DNA of 32,243 nt from an uncultured Thalassovita sp. (GTDB taxonomy: Bacteria; Bacteroidota; Bacteroidia; Cytophagales; Flammeovirgaceae). The stretch spans positions 1-32,243 of the forward strand of contig CAKZMZ010000513.1 in NCBI GenBank assembly GCA_937129345.1, given 5' to 3'. Below the pieces are notes generated by a model. It saw nothing but the letters and a program-made list of their open reading frames with translations. It did no database searches and was not told the origin of the DNA. Position 1 is the first letter of the stretch, and every line of letters begins with the position of its first letter. A program made the position numbers and the translations under genes. Below, piece after piece: positions 18,075-26,920 of this stretch.

Positions 18075-20522
18075 TTATGCAAGCGGAGGCACAAAATTGG
18101 GTTTCCTGGCACTTAGAGTACTGTTTAAAATGCTGTTTGCCCGTTTTTTTATCCTTCCATCTGAACCAGCATCCATAGCGATTTGCTGTAAAACTTCTCT
18201 ATCATCTATCTGCTGTAAAGCACCTGGCGAAGCAATGCCCCTTCTGCTAGCCACTTTTTCTATGGCCGACCTAAATATGTCACGGGTTTTATTGATCCAC
18301 TGGTTTACGGTTAAATCGACCACTAAACCACAGCCCATCGGCGAACTCACAATCCGATTTAGAAAAACATCCTTCAAACGCAGTCGGTTGGTTTTTATAT
18401 CGGTTTTAATACTCATGGCAGGCCTTACGTAACCGATTGCCGCCCTTTCTAATTGCGCCGAATAAAAAGCCGGATGGTGAGCAGCTCTTATAAAAGCACC
18501 ATACAATTGCTTATCAGACTTTAAGGCGATCTCTGCATCTATGCCTTCTGTTTGGTGCTTACCAGTAACTGCGTGCAGATCGTATACTTTAAGGTTGCCG
18601 TCATGAATTTGACCGTTGCGCAGAATAATATCCACATCAATACCTATTTTTTGAAAATACTCAGCAAATAATTGAGGATGTTTTTGCTTCATGGTAGCGA
18701 TAACAGCGCCTAAAGATCCGTTGGTATTTCCGCCTTTACCCGCAAACTGTATAAAACCCCAAGAAAAATTGGCTTTGTCATAGGTATTTATGGCATCGAA
18801 ACAGCCCTCGTGACTCGATACATATTTTAGCGCTAGGGCCATATTTTCATCCAGCCCCAGATCTGAGAAAACCTTAACGGGTACATCGGGCATAAAACTA
18901 CCCTTGTAGCCTATGCCTTGGTAAAATTCGTTAAAACTGCTTCTTACAAAATTGTTAAATTGAGCCGTAATAAACCGGCCTTGCATGGTAGGATGTGGAA
19001 CCACTAGGGTATATTCTGCATACTCTCTTAATAACTTGTGGGTTAGATCATTGGGCGAAACCACACCTCTTGTAAATGCTGATGTGCCCAGCATAGACCT
19101 AAATCTAGAGTTGGCCCAATACTCTACCCTATATTTGGTCTGGAAACGCTCTAACGCCTGTACCGTTCTCGGTATGCTGCCTTGACCTATTGGCGATCTG
19201 CCCAAACGCGACATCAACACGCTAGGAGACTCGCCATGGTTAGGATTGAGCAACCTCAATTGAATTAAGCGATTCTGTACTTTTTCTAAATCTGATGGAT
19301 TGTTATTAAAAACCTTTCCCACCGTACCCTGCAGGCCAGTTCCCATAATATCTTCTCCACTTGTTTCCTGCAACTCAAACACGCTTCTTGCCTTTGCAAT
19401 TTCGCCTGCTTGCCCGCTTTGGTAAGAGGGCACCGGCTTTTTCTTGGCAGAGGGTATCAGTAACTGCTGACCCACATATAAGCCTCCCCCACTTAACTTA
19501 TTAAGTCTAACAATTTCTTCGGGAGATGTACCAAACTGATCGGCAATTTTGGCCAACCAATCGCCACGCTTTACCGTGTAGGTTTGAAAGTTGGCATTGG
19601 CACGGGGCGGATTTATATCTGGCGCTTTTACTCTTAGCATTTGCCCTATGTAAATGGTGGCATTGGGCGCCAAATCGTTTAAGGCTAGAATTTGCTGCGG
19701 TGTAGTGCCGAAGCGCTGCGCAATGGCGTATAAAGAATCGCCCCTTTTTACCGTATAAACATCGGTATTTGCGTTGCCTGTAGAGGGCTTAAAATCTGGC
19801 GCAGGAGCCGGAGTGGTTGACGATGGCCTCACCTTTATCTTTTGGCCAATATAAATTCTGCTTTGTGTATTAAGGTTATTGAGTTGGAGCAGGTATTGTG
19901 GCGTTGTATTGTACTGCTGCGCAATCGAGTAAAGAGAATCTCCTCTTTGAACGGTATGATAATCGGGCGTTTCATTTTGCTGCCCTCCTTGTGGCCCTCC
20001 CGAAACAATCAGTCTTTGGCCAGGATAAATATTTGAGGAGGCACTCATACCATTGAGTTGCTGAATTGTCTCAGGTTTGGTACCAAAACGCCGTGCAATT
20101 GAATATAGCGAATCACCTGTTTTTACTGTATAGTATCGTACATTGCCTGTAACGCTACTAACCTTTGGAATTTCGGTATTGCCAGAAAGGCGCGATTCTT
20201 CCCTAACTTTTAACTGCTGACCTATGTAAATTGACTGATTTGCGCTCAGCCCGTTCAATAAAAGCAAGCGCTGTGGTGTAGTATTGAATCTTTTTGCAAT
20301 AGAATATAAAGAATCGCCCCTCCTAACCGCATAATATTCTGCGCCTCCACTAGAACTACCACCTTTTGAGCTATTGCCATTTTTTGCCACAATAAGACTT
20401 TGCCCGGGATGTATTGGGTCGTAAGGTTTTAAATTATTGAGCGATAAAATTTGGGTGGTACTTAAATCGTATTGCTTACCAATGCTATACAGCGTTTCGC
20501 CAGGTTGTACTACGTGTATCAT
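18075..20522 (-). CDS. Six-LysM protein with a lysozyme-like C-terminal region
   Basis: Six LysM modules (about residues 2-46, 62-107, 129-173, 187-231, 255-299 and 313-357), each with a V-x-x-G-D/E-x-L-Y-x-I core, should bind N-acetylglucosamine polymers such as peptidoglycan. Low-complexity Ser/Gly/Pro linkers separate them. The remaining 450 residues include YVSSHEGCFDAINTYDKANF and SWGFIQFAG. This Glu...Ser-x-Gly-x-x-Gln pattern resembles lysozyme-like hydrolases, with Glu572 a possible catalytic acid. The protein starts directly with a LysM module. An in-frame TAA lies 15 bp before the ATG with no other start between, so it has no Sec signal peptide. It also lacks a T9SS C-terminal domain. 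Export, if any, uses another route or cell lysis. LysM call firm; the enzyme call is moderate. Confidence 0.88.
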   Translation of the reverse strand: MIHVVQPGETLYSIGKQYDLSTTQILSLNNLKPYDPIHPGQSLIVAKNGNSSKGGSSSGGAEYYAVRRGDSLYSIAKRFNTTPQRLLLLNGLSANQSIYIGQQLKVREESRLSGNTEIPKVSSVTGNVRYYTVKTGDSLYSIARRFGTKPETIQQLNGMSASSNIYPGQRLIVSGGPQGGQQNETPDYHTVQRGDSLYSIAQQYNTTPQYLLQLNNLNTQSRIYIGQKIKVRPSSTTPAPAPDFKPSTGNANTDVYTVKRGDSLYAIAQRFGTTPQQILALNDLAPNATIYIGQMLRVKAPDINPPRANANFQTYTVKRGDWLAKIADQFGTSPEEIVRLNKLSGGGLYVGQQLLIPSAKKKPVPSYQSGQAGEIAKARSVFELQETSGEDIMGTGLQGTVGKVFNNNPSDLEKVQNRLIQLRLLNPNHGESPSVLMSRLGRSPIGQGSIPRTVQALERFQTKYRVEYWANSRFRSMLGTSAFTRGVVSPNDLTHKLLREYAEYTLVVPHPTMQGRFITAQFNNFVRSSFNEFYQGIGYKGSFMPDVPVKVFSDLGLDENMALALKYVSSHEGCFDAINTYDKANFSWGFIQFAGKGGNTNGSLGAVIATMKQKHPQLFAEYFQKIGIDVDIILRNGQIHDGNLKVYDLHAVTGKHQTEGIDAEIALKSDKQLYGAFIRAAHHPAFYSAQLERAAIGYVRPAMSIKTDIKTNRLRLKDVFLNRIVSSPMGCGLVVDLTVNQWINKTRDIFRSAIEKVASRRGIASPGALQQIDDREVLQQIAMDAGSDGRIKKRANSILNSTLSARKPNFVPPLA

Positions 20523-20942
20523 AAAGATGGGTGCAGTTTAAAAAATATCAATTGCGCAAAATGTTGGCTATTAGTGATTTATTTTTAGAACAAACGATAA
20601 TGACCTTAAAAATTTTGCTTATCTGTATATTTAAAGATAATTCTTATAAAAAGCTACTTTTTACAGAATTATTGGAAAGTTAAAAAGAATCTATGAGAGA
20701 AAGAAGGGATTACTTGGTTTTGAAGGTGAAGTCATACTCCTGAATTTGCCTATTGCCTGTTTTTACTCTAGTGTATGGGAGTTGCTTAAATTTGCAAAAA
20801 ATCATTCATGTAAAAGTTTGTTGGATTGGGTAAGCAAAAAATTCAACTTAACAAACTGAAAATTAACAGAAATATGTAAACATCAGCATTACTTTATAAA
20901 AAACTCAAAAGTTGGCTTCACTTCACATTTTCATAAAAATTT
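20523..20942. other. Spacer of 420 bp between SGNH and LysM genes
   Basis: The left part is AT-rich leader for the LysM gene. In the middle is a possible 31-codon frame on the minus strand (20710-20805). A plus-strand TAAATTTG (20787-20794) matches the -7 consensus but leads to no gene. No terminator for the SGNH pair could be identified. Confidence 0.5.
20710..20805 (-). CDS. Possible 31-residue small protein
   Basis: The frame runs from ATG at 20803-20805 to TAA at 20710-20712. It encodes a basic, polar peptide containing KQLPYTRVKTGNRQ and EYDFTFKTK, with a composition more protein-like than its AT-rich surroundings. It lies between two genes on the same strand. It could be a small protein, the remnant of a longer gene, or chance. 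I do not recognise it. Confidence 0.25.
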   Translation of the reverse strand: MIFCKFKQLPYTRVKTGNRQIQEYDFTFKTK

Positions 20943-22199
20943 TCAATTCCCGCCCTGCGAAAGGTAACTTTGGTATTGCCTGAAACTTTTATCTATGGCC
21001 TGAAACAACAGTTCGCCTTGCAATGCGTAACCCCTGCCCGTAAAATGCAGCTTATCTCTTTGTGCCAATCCGTTCCTGTACCATTCATTTATTGACTGAA
21101 AACCTCCCATGACATCATACAAATCCCATACGGCCAAACCCATTTCTCGGGCTACTTCAAAAATGGCTTGCCTAGCCTTTTCGTTGTTTTTATTGGGGTA
21201 GCGCCTACGGCGATAATTGTCTGCAGGAGTAGTGAGCAAAATAGCAGTTTGTGGTGAAACACGCTGTACCTTATCTACCAAAATACGCAGGTTGGTTTTG
21301 TACTGTTTTTCATCAAAAGCATACATGTAGGCATCATTGGTGCCCAAAGAAATGATCATTAAATCTGGCTCGAGTATTTCGGCGTGCTTTTCAAAATCTC
21401 TACATCTAAAATAGCTGTTAACATCGGCAGAATTTACTCCTGAAGCGCTGTAAACAACGCCCGGGGCTGTATTTTCCAATGTTACGCCTTGCAATACAAA
21501 TTTACTTTGCTCATCGCGGTTTTTGTTGACCACCAATTCTACCGCGGTTTGTGGCTTTCTAAAAGTAAATTCCACAAAGCCATCTCCTACAAAATATCCC
21601 GAAACAGAATTACCCGCACTTAGCTTTGGCACTATATCGAAAGAAGCAGGGTCGGTATTCGGGTAAAATACCTTTACTTTTTTTACATTATAAGAGAAAT
21701 CATCCACATTAGGATGCAAGGAAACCGTGCTGCCCGCTTGGTAGGTTTCTAGGCTAATTCCACTAATGCCCCAACGGCTCGCATCTCTATTTTTTACACT
21801 GCGCTTACCCGACCATGTTCTCGAAAAAAAAGTTTTGTAATTGTAAGGATTGTTCGTCCTTGCCGCACTGTAGGGAAAAACAAAACCTCTTGCCGACATA
21901 GGAAAACGCTTATCCTCTAAAAACTTTTCTCTGACCTTTCCAGAAAACATATCGGCCTGTATATGGGAGTCGCCTAAATGGAAAATATGCACTTGGCAAT
22001 CTTTTCGGTTTTCTAGCCTGTTCAACTTTCCAAAAAAAGACTGTAGGGCATCTGGCTGGAAGTACAGCAATTGGTTCTGATCATAATTGACAAATCCGTA
22101 GTCTAGATACCACAGGTCAGATTTTTGAGCTTGGCCTAGACCAATATTGCTCAAACTCAACAAACCGAGCAAGATCAGATGTACTGCTTTTATTTTCAT
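20943..22199 (-). CDS. Exported SGNH/GDSL hydrolase family protein
   Basis: This 418-residue protein has a signal peptide (about residues 1-24, ending near GLGQAQ) and an SGNH fold. The nucleophile is Ser78 in FHLGDSHIQAD. The oxyanion residues are in LMIISLGTNDAYMY. The catalytic Asp382 and His385 are in RDKLHFTGRGYA. Periplasmic SGNH proteins commonly remove or add acyl groups on polysaccharides or peptidoglycan. In many Bacteroidota, tandem genes of this kind accompany an MBOAT membrane acyltransferase, but none is present here. The gene follows its longer relative by 38 bp on the same strand, so the two are probably co-transcribed and may work together. All catalytic residues are present; the substrate is unknown. 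Confidence 0.88.
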   Translation of the reverse strand: MKIKAVHLILLGLLSLSNIGLGQAQKSDLWYLDYGFVNYDQNQLLYFQPDALQSFFGKLNRLENRKDCQVHIFHLGDSHIQADMFSGKVREKFLEDKRFPMSARGFVFPYSAARTNNPYNYKTFFSRTWSGKRSVKNRDASRWGISGISLETYQAGSTVSLHPNVDDFSYNVKKVKVFYPNTDPASFDIVPKLSAGNSVSGYFVGDGFVEFTFRKPQTAVELVVNKNRDEQSKFVLQGVTLENTAPGVVYSASGVNSADVNSYFRCRDFEKHAEILEPDLMIISLGTNDAYMYAFDEKQYKTNLRILVDKVQRVSPQTAILLTTPADNYRRRRYPNKNNEKARQAIFEVAREMGLAVWDLYDVMGGFQSINEWYRNGLAQRDKLHFTGRGYALQGELLFQAIDKSFRQYQSYLSQGGN

Positions 22200-22237
22200 A
22201 TAAATGTTTTAAACTTTCTCAATACAATTGCTTACCC

Positions 22238-23713
22238 CTATTGTACAATGGTGCGCTGCTTATATTCTTCGTAGGCCCTCATTAACTCTGAATACATCAT
22301 TTCGGCAACCAACCTTGCCCCTCTTGGTGTAAAATGTGTGTAGTCTGTATGGCCCATAGGGGGTTCTGCATTCACCCAACTCACCATGGAGTTTTCGCCG
22401 CCCATAGCTTCGTACAAATCCCAAAAAGCGCAACCTGCCTCAAAAGCCGCCGCTTTTTGGGCGTCTCGCACCAATTTTACATTAGGGTAACTTTCGTACT
22501 CGGTGCCTTCTTTTCTAGACATGTCCGAAACGCCTACAACCAAAATATCGAGTTCTGGATCCAAAGATTTTAGGTATTTCAATTGCTTTGAAAATGAATA
22601 GCGATAGAAACCGTAATCGTCACGCACATTAGGAATGACATTTACACCATACTGTACAATCAAGAATTTAACATTGAGCTTTTTAATTTGCTCTTTGTAA
22701 AAATTTCTGCTGATTTGGGTAAATGCCAGTCCGGAACTGCCTCGCATAGCTATGTTGTCTAAAGCGATGCCCCGTTGACAATCGAAAGCAACGCCGTACA
22801 AATCAGGAGACCCACTACTCGCAAACTCAAATACCGCTTTTTGAAAGTTGCCATTTAACTTGTATTTGTGCATGCCAAAATCGTTGGTAGTCGGTAAATC
22901 TTCTGAAGCTAACTTGCTACCATTCAATGTTAGTGACACGTTTAAAGGTGCTCTTCTGTTCCTGTAAAGTAGAGTAATTTCTTCAACCGCATTAAATCGC
23001 TTATAAGTTTTCGTGTTGCGCAAAAAACGCGACCAAGCCTTGTAGGGTGGTGGTGGTTTTTCTTCGTGATCATAAAGAGCGAAATAATGTCCTAATAAGC
23101 CATAATTTTTATGGGTCGGTTGTTTGCGCTCAGCACCGTAAGTAGAATACCGCACCCAATTTTCACTGGTTTTTTGCCAAAGAGTGGCGCTAATGTCATT
23201 TACAATCATAAGCGGGGCCAAGCCAATACCACAACCACCAAACCGCTTTTGGAAACGGTTTCTTAGATAATCGCTAATGCGGTCGCCTTCTAGCTGAGAG
23301 TCGCCATAATGTAAAATCCTTATCAATTCGTTTTTACCTGAAAGTTCTCTCAAAGAAGCAAAAAAGTTATCTAGTGCTTTCTCGTTGCCTGCAGGATACT
23401 GTATGGGCACTTTAAAATCTCTTAGCTTTTCAGAGACATCTTCTTGGTAATTTACCTGCTTAGTCACTTCGGTGTCTACTTCCTCTTCTTGCGTTTCGGT
23501 CTCTTCTTCTTTCTTCACAAGAGATCCCTCTAAAGCTATAATGTTGGTGATATCTGCTTGCTTTACAGGTTGGCCAAAGGCATCGTCAAAGTCAAAAATC
23601 TTAAACTCTGACAGCAATGGCAAAGACACATTGCCAGGAGATAAGAGCATGATGATACCTGACATGCAGCCTACATAAAAAAGAATTAAGAAAAGTCTTG
23701 AAGGCTTAACCAT
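22238..23713 (-). CDS. Membrane-anchored or exported SGNH hydrolase-like protein
   Basis: This 491-residue protein has an N-terminal hydrophobic segment (about residues 7-28) that may be a signal peptide or an anchor. A Glu/Thr/Val-rich linker follows (around EETETQEEEVDTE). The SGNH domain has the nucleophile Ser139 in HYGDSQLEGDR and the pair Asp457/His460 in TDYTHFTPRG. The third block reads IVQYGVNVIPN, not the usual G-x-N-D; the Asn is kept. It is upstream of, and distantly related to, the next SGNH gene, and they should form one operon. A likely role is in acyl transfer to or removal from an envelope glycan, by analogy with AlgJ/AlgX/PatB-type proteins. That is an inference. Confidence 0.85.
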   Translation of the reverse strand: MVKPSRLFLILFYVGCMSGIIMLLSPGNVSLPLLSEFKIFDFDDAFGQPVKQADITNIIALEGSLVKKEEETETQEEEVDTEVTKQVNYQEDVSEKLRDFKVPIQYPAGNEKALDNFFASLRELSGKNELIRILHYGDSQLEGDRISDYLRNRFQKRFGGCGIGLAPLMIVNDISATLWQKTSENWVRYSTYGAERKQPTHKNYGLLGHYFALYDHEEKPPPPYKAWSRFLRNTKTYKRFNAVEEITLLYRNRRAPLNVSLTLNGSKLASEDLPTTNDFGMHKYKLNGNFQKAVFEFASSGSPDLYGVAFDCQRGIALDNIAMRGSSGLAFTQISRNFYKEQIKKLNVKFLIVQYGVNVIPNVRDDYGFYRYSFSKQLKYLKSLDPELDILVVGVSDMSRKEGTEYESYPNVKLVRDAQKAAAFEAGCAFWDLYEAMGGENSMVSWVNAEPPMGHTDYTHFTPRGARLVAEMMYSELMRAYEEYKQRTIVQ

Positions 23714-23759
23714 GAAAAAATAAAGGCTAAAAAGTATATATCTTAAAATTGGATTTTTA

Positions 23760-23767
23760 CAAATATA
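23760..23767 (-). promoter_or_regulatory. Candidate -7 box for the SGNH pair
   Basis: The minus strand reads TATATTTG, matching TAnnTTTG, 47 bp before the start of the first SGNH gene. The -33 element is not clear. Confidence 0.4.
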
Positions 23768-23826
23768 CTACTTTTTAAAAGGCTTTAAATAAGTTGGCCC
23801 ATTTGTGACCAATAAGAATGCGTGGA

Positions 23827-24021
23827 TTAAGAGGCAGCTTTTTTATTTACATGGACCGTAAGGTTGTCCATTTCTTGTTGTGAGATCTTACCTGATGCGG
23901 CCGCTTTAATGTAACTATCTATCTCCTCAGGGTTGGGAGTAGCATTGTTTTTAAAAATCAAATAAAGCACTGAGGTAAATATGAAACCTAAAAATCCTAT
24001 CAATAATATATAAAAAAACAT
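23827..24021 (-). CDS. Small single-span membrane protein of unknown function
   Basis: This 64-residue protein has one N-terminal membrane helix (about residues 2-23, FFYILLIGFLGFIFTSVLY). A short soluble tail follows, with NPEEIDSYIKAAASGKIS and a charged end. The tail looks helical. It lies between rny and the SGNH pair on the same strand. A terminator separates it from rny, and 113 bp separate it from the SGNH genes. It has a clear ATG and a normal small-membrane-protein composition, so I think it is real. I do not recognise the family. Confidence 0.65.
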   Translation of the reverse strand: MFFYILLIGFLGFIFTSVLYLIFKNNATPNPEEIDSYIKAAASGKISQQEMDNLTVHVNKKAAS

Positions 24022-24037
24022 TGCTTAGTGGGTTATT

Positions 24038-24081
24038 AAAAAATTTTGCCTTCTGCTCTCAAAAATAAAAATAGAAGGCAA
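24038..24081 (-). terminator. Terminator after rny
   Basis: A perfect 9-bp stem (TTGCCTTCT / AGAAGGCAA) with an 18-nt AT-rich loop is followed on the minus strand by AATTTTTTAAT. It starts about 40 bp after the rny stop. Confidence 0.75.
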
Positions 24082-24121
24082 TAAGTTCCTAATAAATGTT
24101 AATGCAATTTATGTAAAAACC

Positions 24122-25723
24122 TTACCTTGCATAGTTTACCGCCCTCATTTCACGAATTACGGTCACTTTTATCTGCCCAGGATACTGCATCTCTTTCTCT
24201 ATTTTGCTAGAGATCTCGAAAGAAAGCTGGCTTGCCTGCTCATCACCTACGTTTTCTGCATCTACCATCACCCGTAGTTCTCTGCCTGCTTGCATGGCGT
24301 AGCACTTATTTACCCCCTTGAAAGATAATGCCAAAGCTTCTAAATCTTCGAGCCTTTTTATGTAAGATTCCATCATTTCCCTACGTGCACCAGGTCTAGA
24401 TCCTGAGATAGCATCGCAAGCTTGTACTATAGGGGCGGTCATACAAGTCATTTCTACTTCGTCATGATGGGCACCAATAGCATTGCAAACATCTTTGTGT
24501 TCTCCGTATTTTTCGGCCCATTGCATGCCTAAAATAGCGTGGGGCAATTCCGATTCTTCTTCGGGCACTTTGCCAATGTCATGCAAGAGGCCTGCCCTTT
24601 TGGCTAATTTGGCGTTTAGGCCCAACTCTGCGGCCATAGTAGCAGAAAGGTTGGCCACTTCTCTAGAGTGCTGCAACAGGTTTTGCCCATAAGAAGACCT
24701 AAAGCGCATGCGCCCGACCATTTTTACCAATGCAGGATGCAAACCATGTATACCCAAGTCTATGGCGGTACGTTCGCCCAATTCCATGATCTGCTCATTC
24801 ATGCTTTTGCGCGTTTTGCCTACAACTTCCTCTATCCTGGCTGGGTGGATCCTACCATCTGCCACCAACTTTTGCAGGGATGCGCGGGCAATTTCTCTGC
24901 GCACTGGATCAAAACCTGATATGATGATGGCCTCGGGGGTATCATCAACAATAATCTCAACTCCTGTAGACGATTCTAACGCTCGGATGTTTCTGCCCTC
25001 TCTACCGATTATCTTACCTTTTACCTCGTCGCTTTCTAGGTTAAATACTGATACGCAGTTTTCTATGGCATGCTCGGCAGCAGTTCTTTGGATAGTGGTG
25101 AGCACCACTTTCTTGGCCTGCTTAGATGCACTCAGCTTGGCCTCTTCAACAATATTTTTGATGTAGACAGAAGCGTTGGCGCGTGCCTCATCGCGAAGCG
25201 CTTCGATCAATTGCTCCCTTGCTTCATCTACTTTTAAGTTGGAAATTTTTTCTAGCTTTTCTATCTGCTCTTTACGCATATTCTCTGCATCGAGCATTTT
25301 TTTGTCTACGACCTCTACCTGCTTTTTAATATCTTCTCTTCGCTGATTCAGTTCACTTTCTTTTTGCTTGAGCATTTCTTGCTGCTTAGAAAGGTTCGAC
25401 TCTTTCTCTTTTTGCTTTTTCTCGGTCTGCTTTAGCTTACTTTCTATGTTTCTTAGTTTGCCCTCATTGGTAAGCAACTGATTTTTCTTTTTATTCAGCT
25501 CATTCTGTACTTTCATCTCTTGCTCTTTTACCTCGAGCAACCTGTCTTTTTTAATGCTTTCTGCTTTAATTTCAGCCTCTTTAAGAATGGAGCCGGCTTT
25601 TTTCTGGGCTTCTACCTCGTATTTTCCTAAAGCTTTTTTCAATAGAAACCTACCAATAAACAGGCCTATTGCCAATGCAATAAGCGCGGTTACTATAACT
25701 GCTATTATTGTTGTTTCGGTCAT
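24122..25723 (-). CDS. rny: Ribonuclease Y
   Basis: RNase Y is a membrane-anchored endoribonuclease that starts mRNA decay. The 533-residue protein has an N-terminal membrane helix (about residues 5-27). A long charged coiled coil follows (about residues 30-200), rich in KQKEKESNL-like heptads. A KH RNA-binding domain contains [18 protein letters not shown]. An HD metal-dependent catalytic domain contains [13 protein letters not shown] and [10 protein letters not shown], where the HD pair binds the metals. The order and length are normal. It starts 88 bp after zapA on the same strand, a linkage seen in other Bacteroidota, and ends at its own terminator. Confidence 0.97.
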   Translation of the reverse strand: MTETTIIAVIVTALIALAIGLFIGRFLLKKALGKYEVEAQKKAGSILKEAEIKAESIKKDRLLEVKEQEMKVQNELNKKKNQLLTNEGKLRNIESKLKQTEKKQKEKESNLSKQQEMLKQKESELNQRREDIKKQVEVVDKKMLDAENMRKEQIEKLEKISNLKVDEAREQLIEALRDEARANASVYIKNIVEEAKLSASKQAKKVVLTTIQRTAAEHAIENCVSVFNLESDEVKGKIIGREGRNIRALESSTGVEIIVDDTPEAIIISGFDPVRREIARASLQKLVADGRIHPARIEEVVGKTRKSMNEQIMELGERTAIDLGIHGLHPALVKMVGRMRFRSSYGQNLLQHSREVANLSATMAAELGLNAKLAKRAGLLHDIGKVPEEESELPHAILGMQWAEKYGEHKDVCNAIGAHHDEVEMTCMTAPIVQACDAISGSRPGARREMMESYIKRLEDLEALALSFKGVNKCYAMQAGRELRVMVDAENVGDEQASQLSFEISSKIEKEMQYPGQIKVTVIREMRAVNYAR

Positions 25724-25811
25724 CTCCGGTTAAGTTAATGGTGATAAAAAAATAGCCTACTTTGACTGTAGAGGAGATGATTTTAGGAATGATTACAGAA
25801 CCTCTATAAGA

Positions 25812-26099
25812 TTAGGGATTATCAAGAAGACCTTTCAGTTTTTTATTGATCCCATCTACGAGTTTTTCTTGTTGCTCTTTCTTCTCCAATTCTTTCAACT
25901 TTTCAACTTCAGCATCAAAAGCGACCATGGCCAATAGGTCTTGCTTGTCTTGTATCCTCATTTGTTCTTTGCGTAGTTTTAATTTACTTTCTATAGCCTT
26001 TGCCGCTTTCCTAAGGATGGCTTCTTCCTCAGGTTTTATCTTGAGAGAATAGGTTCTGTCTGCAATTTTTATTTTTATGAAAAAATCATTCATAAACAT
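25812..26099 (-). CDS. zapA: Cell division protein ZapA
   Basis: ZapA binds FtsZ and bundles its filaments, stabilising the division ring. The 95-residue protein has the ZapA N-terminal block FFIKIKIADRTYSLKIKPEEE, here clear from IKIADRTYSLKI, then the helix EEAILRKAAKAIESKL and a C-terminal coiled coil. The first strand is typical and the length is normal. Two ATG codons are possible (26099 and 26093), differing by two residues. The gene lies 10 bp after the coiled-coil gene, so they form an operon. Confidence 0.9.
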   Translation of the reverse strand: MFMNDFFIKIKIADRTYSLKIKPEEEAILRKAAKAIESKLKLRKEQMRIQDKQDLLAMVAFDAEVEKLKELEKKEQQEKLVDGINKKLKGLLDNP

Positions 26100-26109
26100 G
26101 AATAGACTA

Positions 26110-26412
26110 CTAAACTTCCCTGCTCAGGTAAGCCAAGCAGTTATCTATTTCCTTTATATATTCATCAATTTTAGTCCTGAGTTCATCAGCACTTAAATCA
26201 TCTACTGCCAAGTATTGTACAATCTTACTAATTTTTGCCTTATATTGAAAGTCATTTAACTGGTGATTTTTCTCTTCGAGCAAAGATTTTAGTTTTTTGT
26301 TCTCTTCAGTAAGCGCTGCATAATCCGCCTGCAGCAGTTGAAACTTGTTCAACAACTCATCCACATGGGCCGCTAACTCTTCTAGCTTATCTGTTTTATT
26401 GTTAGAATCCAT
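26110..26412 (-). CDS. Small coiled-coil protein, ZapB-like
   Basis: This 100-residue protein is one long coiled coil for about residues 8-60 (LEELAAHVDELLNKFQLLQ, then EENKKLKSLLEEK). A short helical C-terminal part contains DDLSADELRTKIDEYIKE. It precedes zapA by 10 bp. In Bacteroidota a gene of this shape usually precedes zapA, and ZapB is the coiled-coil partner of ZapA in proteobacteria. The division role is inferred from position and shape, since coiled coils resemble each other without common descent. Confidence 0.75.
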   Translation of the reverse strand: MDSNNKTDKLEELAAHVDELLNKFQLLQADYAALTEENKKLKSLLEEKNHQLNDFQYKAKISKIVQYLAVDDLSADELRTKIDEYIKEIDNCLAYLSREV

Positions 26413-26920
26413 CTGTATCTAATTTGTACTTTTCGGAAGTTTTACTGAAAAGCTCTGCTAAAATAATTGCGCTTGCTCACTAGTACCTTTTAGCAAAAAA
26501 TTTTACAAATCACTAAGATAAAAGCAAATTATAAATAATAATCCAACTTCTTAGGTTTAGCGGGCATTTTATCAGATTTGAAGGTGCATCGACATCAGTT
26601 TACAGAAACATTGTGCTAAAAACCTCAAAAATGCTAATATTTTTAGCATTACTAATTTTTTATCTATCTAACAAAAAAACGTCTCTCTGGTTTATCGAGG
26701 CCAATCAAACCTATCTTATAATTAAGCCTACTAAGTGCATAGAAATAAAATCTTAAACAATTTAGATTAAATTTTGAGCATTTTGTTAACATTAATGACA
26801 TAAATGCTTTTATTTTAAACATTAAGCTTTTATTATTGTATCTCGATTCCGTAGCCAGTGCAGGAAGCAAGCAAACGGACACTTATCTTCTATCAGAGCT
26901 TTTACTAACTTAACACTAAA
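26413..26920. other. Divergent spacer of 508 bp
   Basis: This AT-rich spacer separates the zapB-like/zapA/rny cluster from the glucosaminidase pair and should hold promoters for both. No gene is supported; a 72-codon minus-strand frame at 26664-26882 looks random. A perfect 8-bp inverted repeat lies at 26630-26650. A near-match to the -7 consensus (TAAATTTTG, one base too long) occurs near 26766 on the plus strand. Confidence 0.55.
26630..26650. repeat. 8-bp inverted repeat in the divergent spacer
   Basis: AATGCTAA and TTAGCATT are separated by TATTT, and ACTAATTTTTT follows on the plus strand. It could be a weak terminator, for instance for an unseen short transcript, or an operator between the two divergent units. 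The stem is AT-rich, so terminator strength would be low. Confidence 0.35.

Noticed and set aside
20787-20794. Plus-strand TAAATTTG as a promoter for a small RNA
   Set aside because: It matches the -7 box but has no -33 partner, and it falls inside the possible small frame; by itself it is too weak to call.
24708-25166. Plus-strand frame of 152 codons opposite rny
   Set aside because: It overlaps the conserved KH/HD coding region of RNase Y and has no recognisable content.
25724-25811. 6S RNA between zapA and rny
   Set aside because: This is a known kind of location for it in some bacteria, but the spacer is only 88 bp and I see no long, bulged double helix typical of 6S RNA.
26664-26882. 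72-codon minus-strand frame in the spacer before the glucosaminidase pair
   Set aside because: It has no motif, lies in AT-rich promoter DNA, and is not followed or preceded closely by a gene on its strand.
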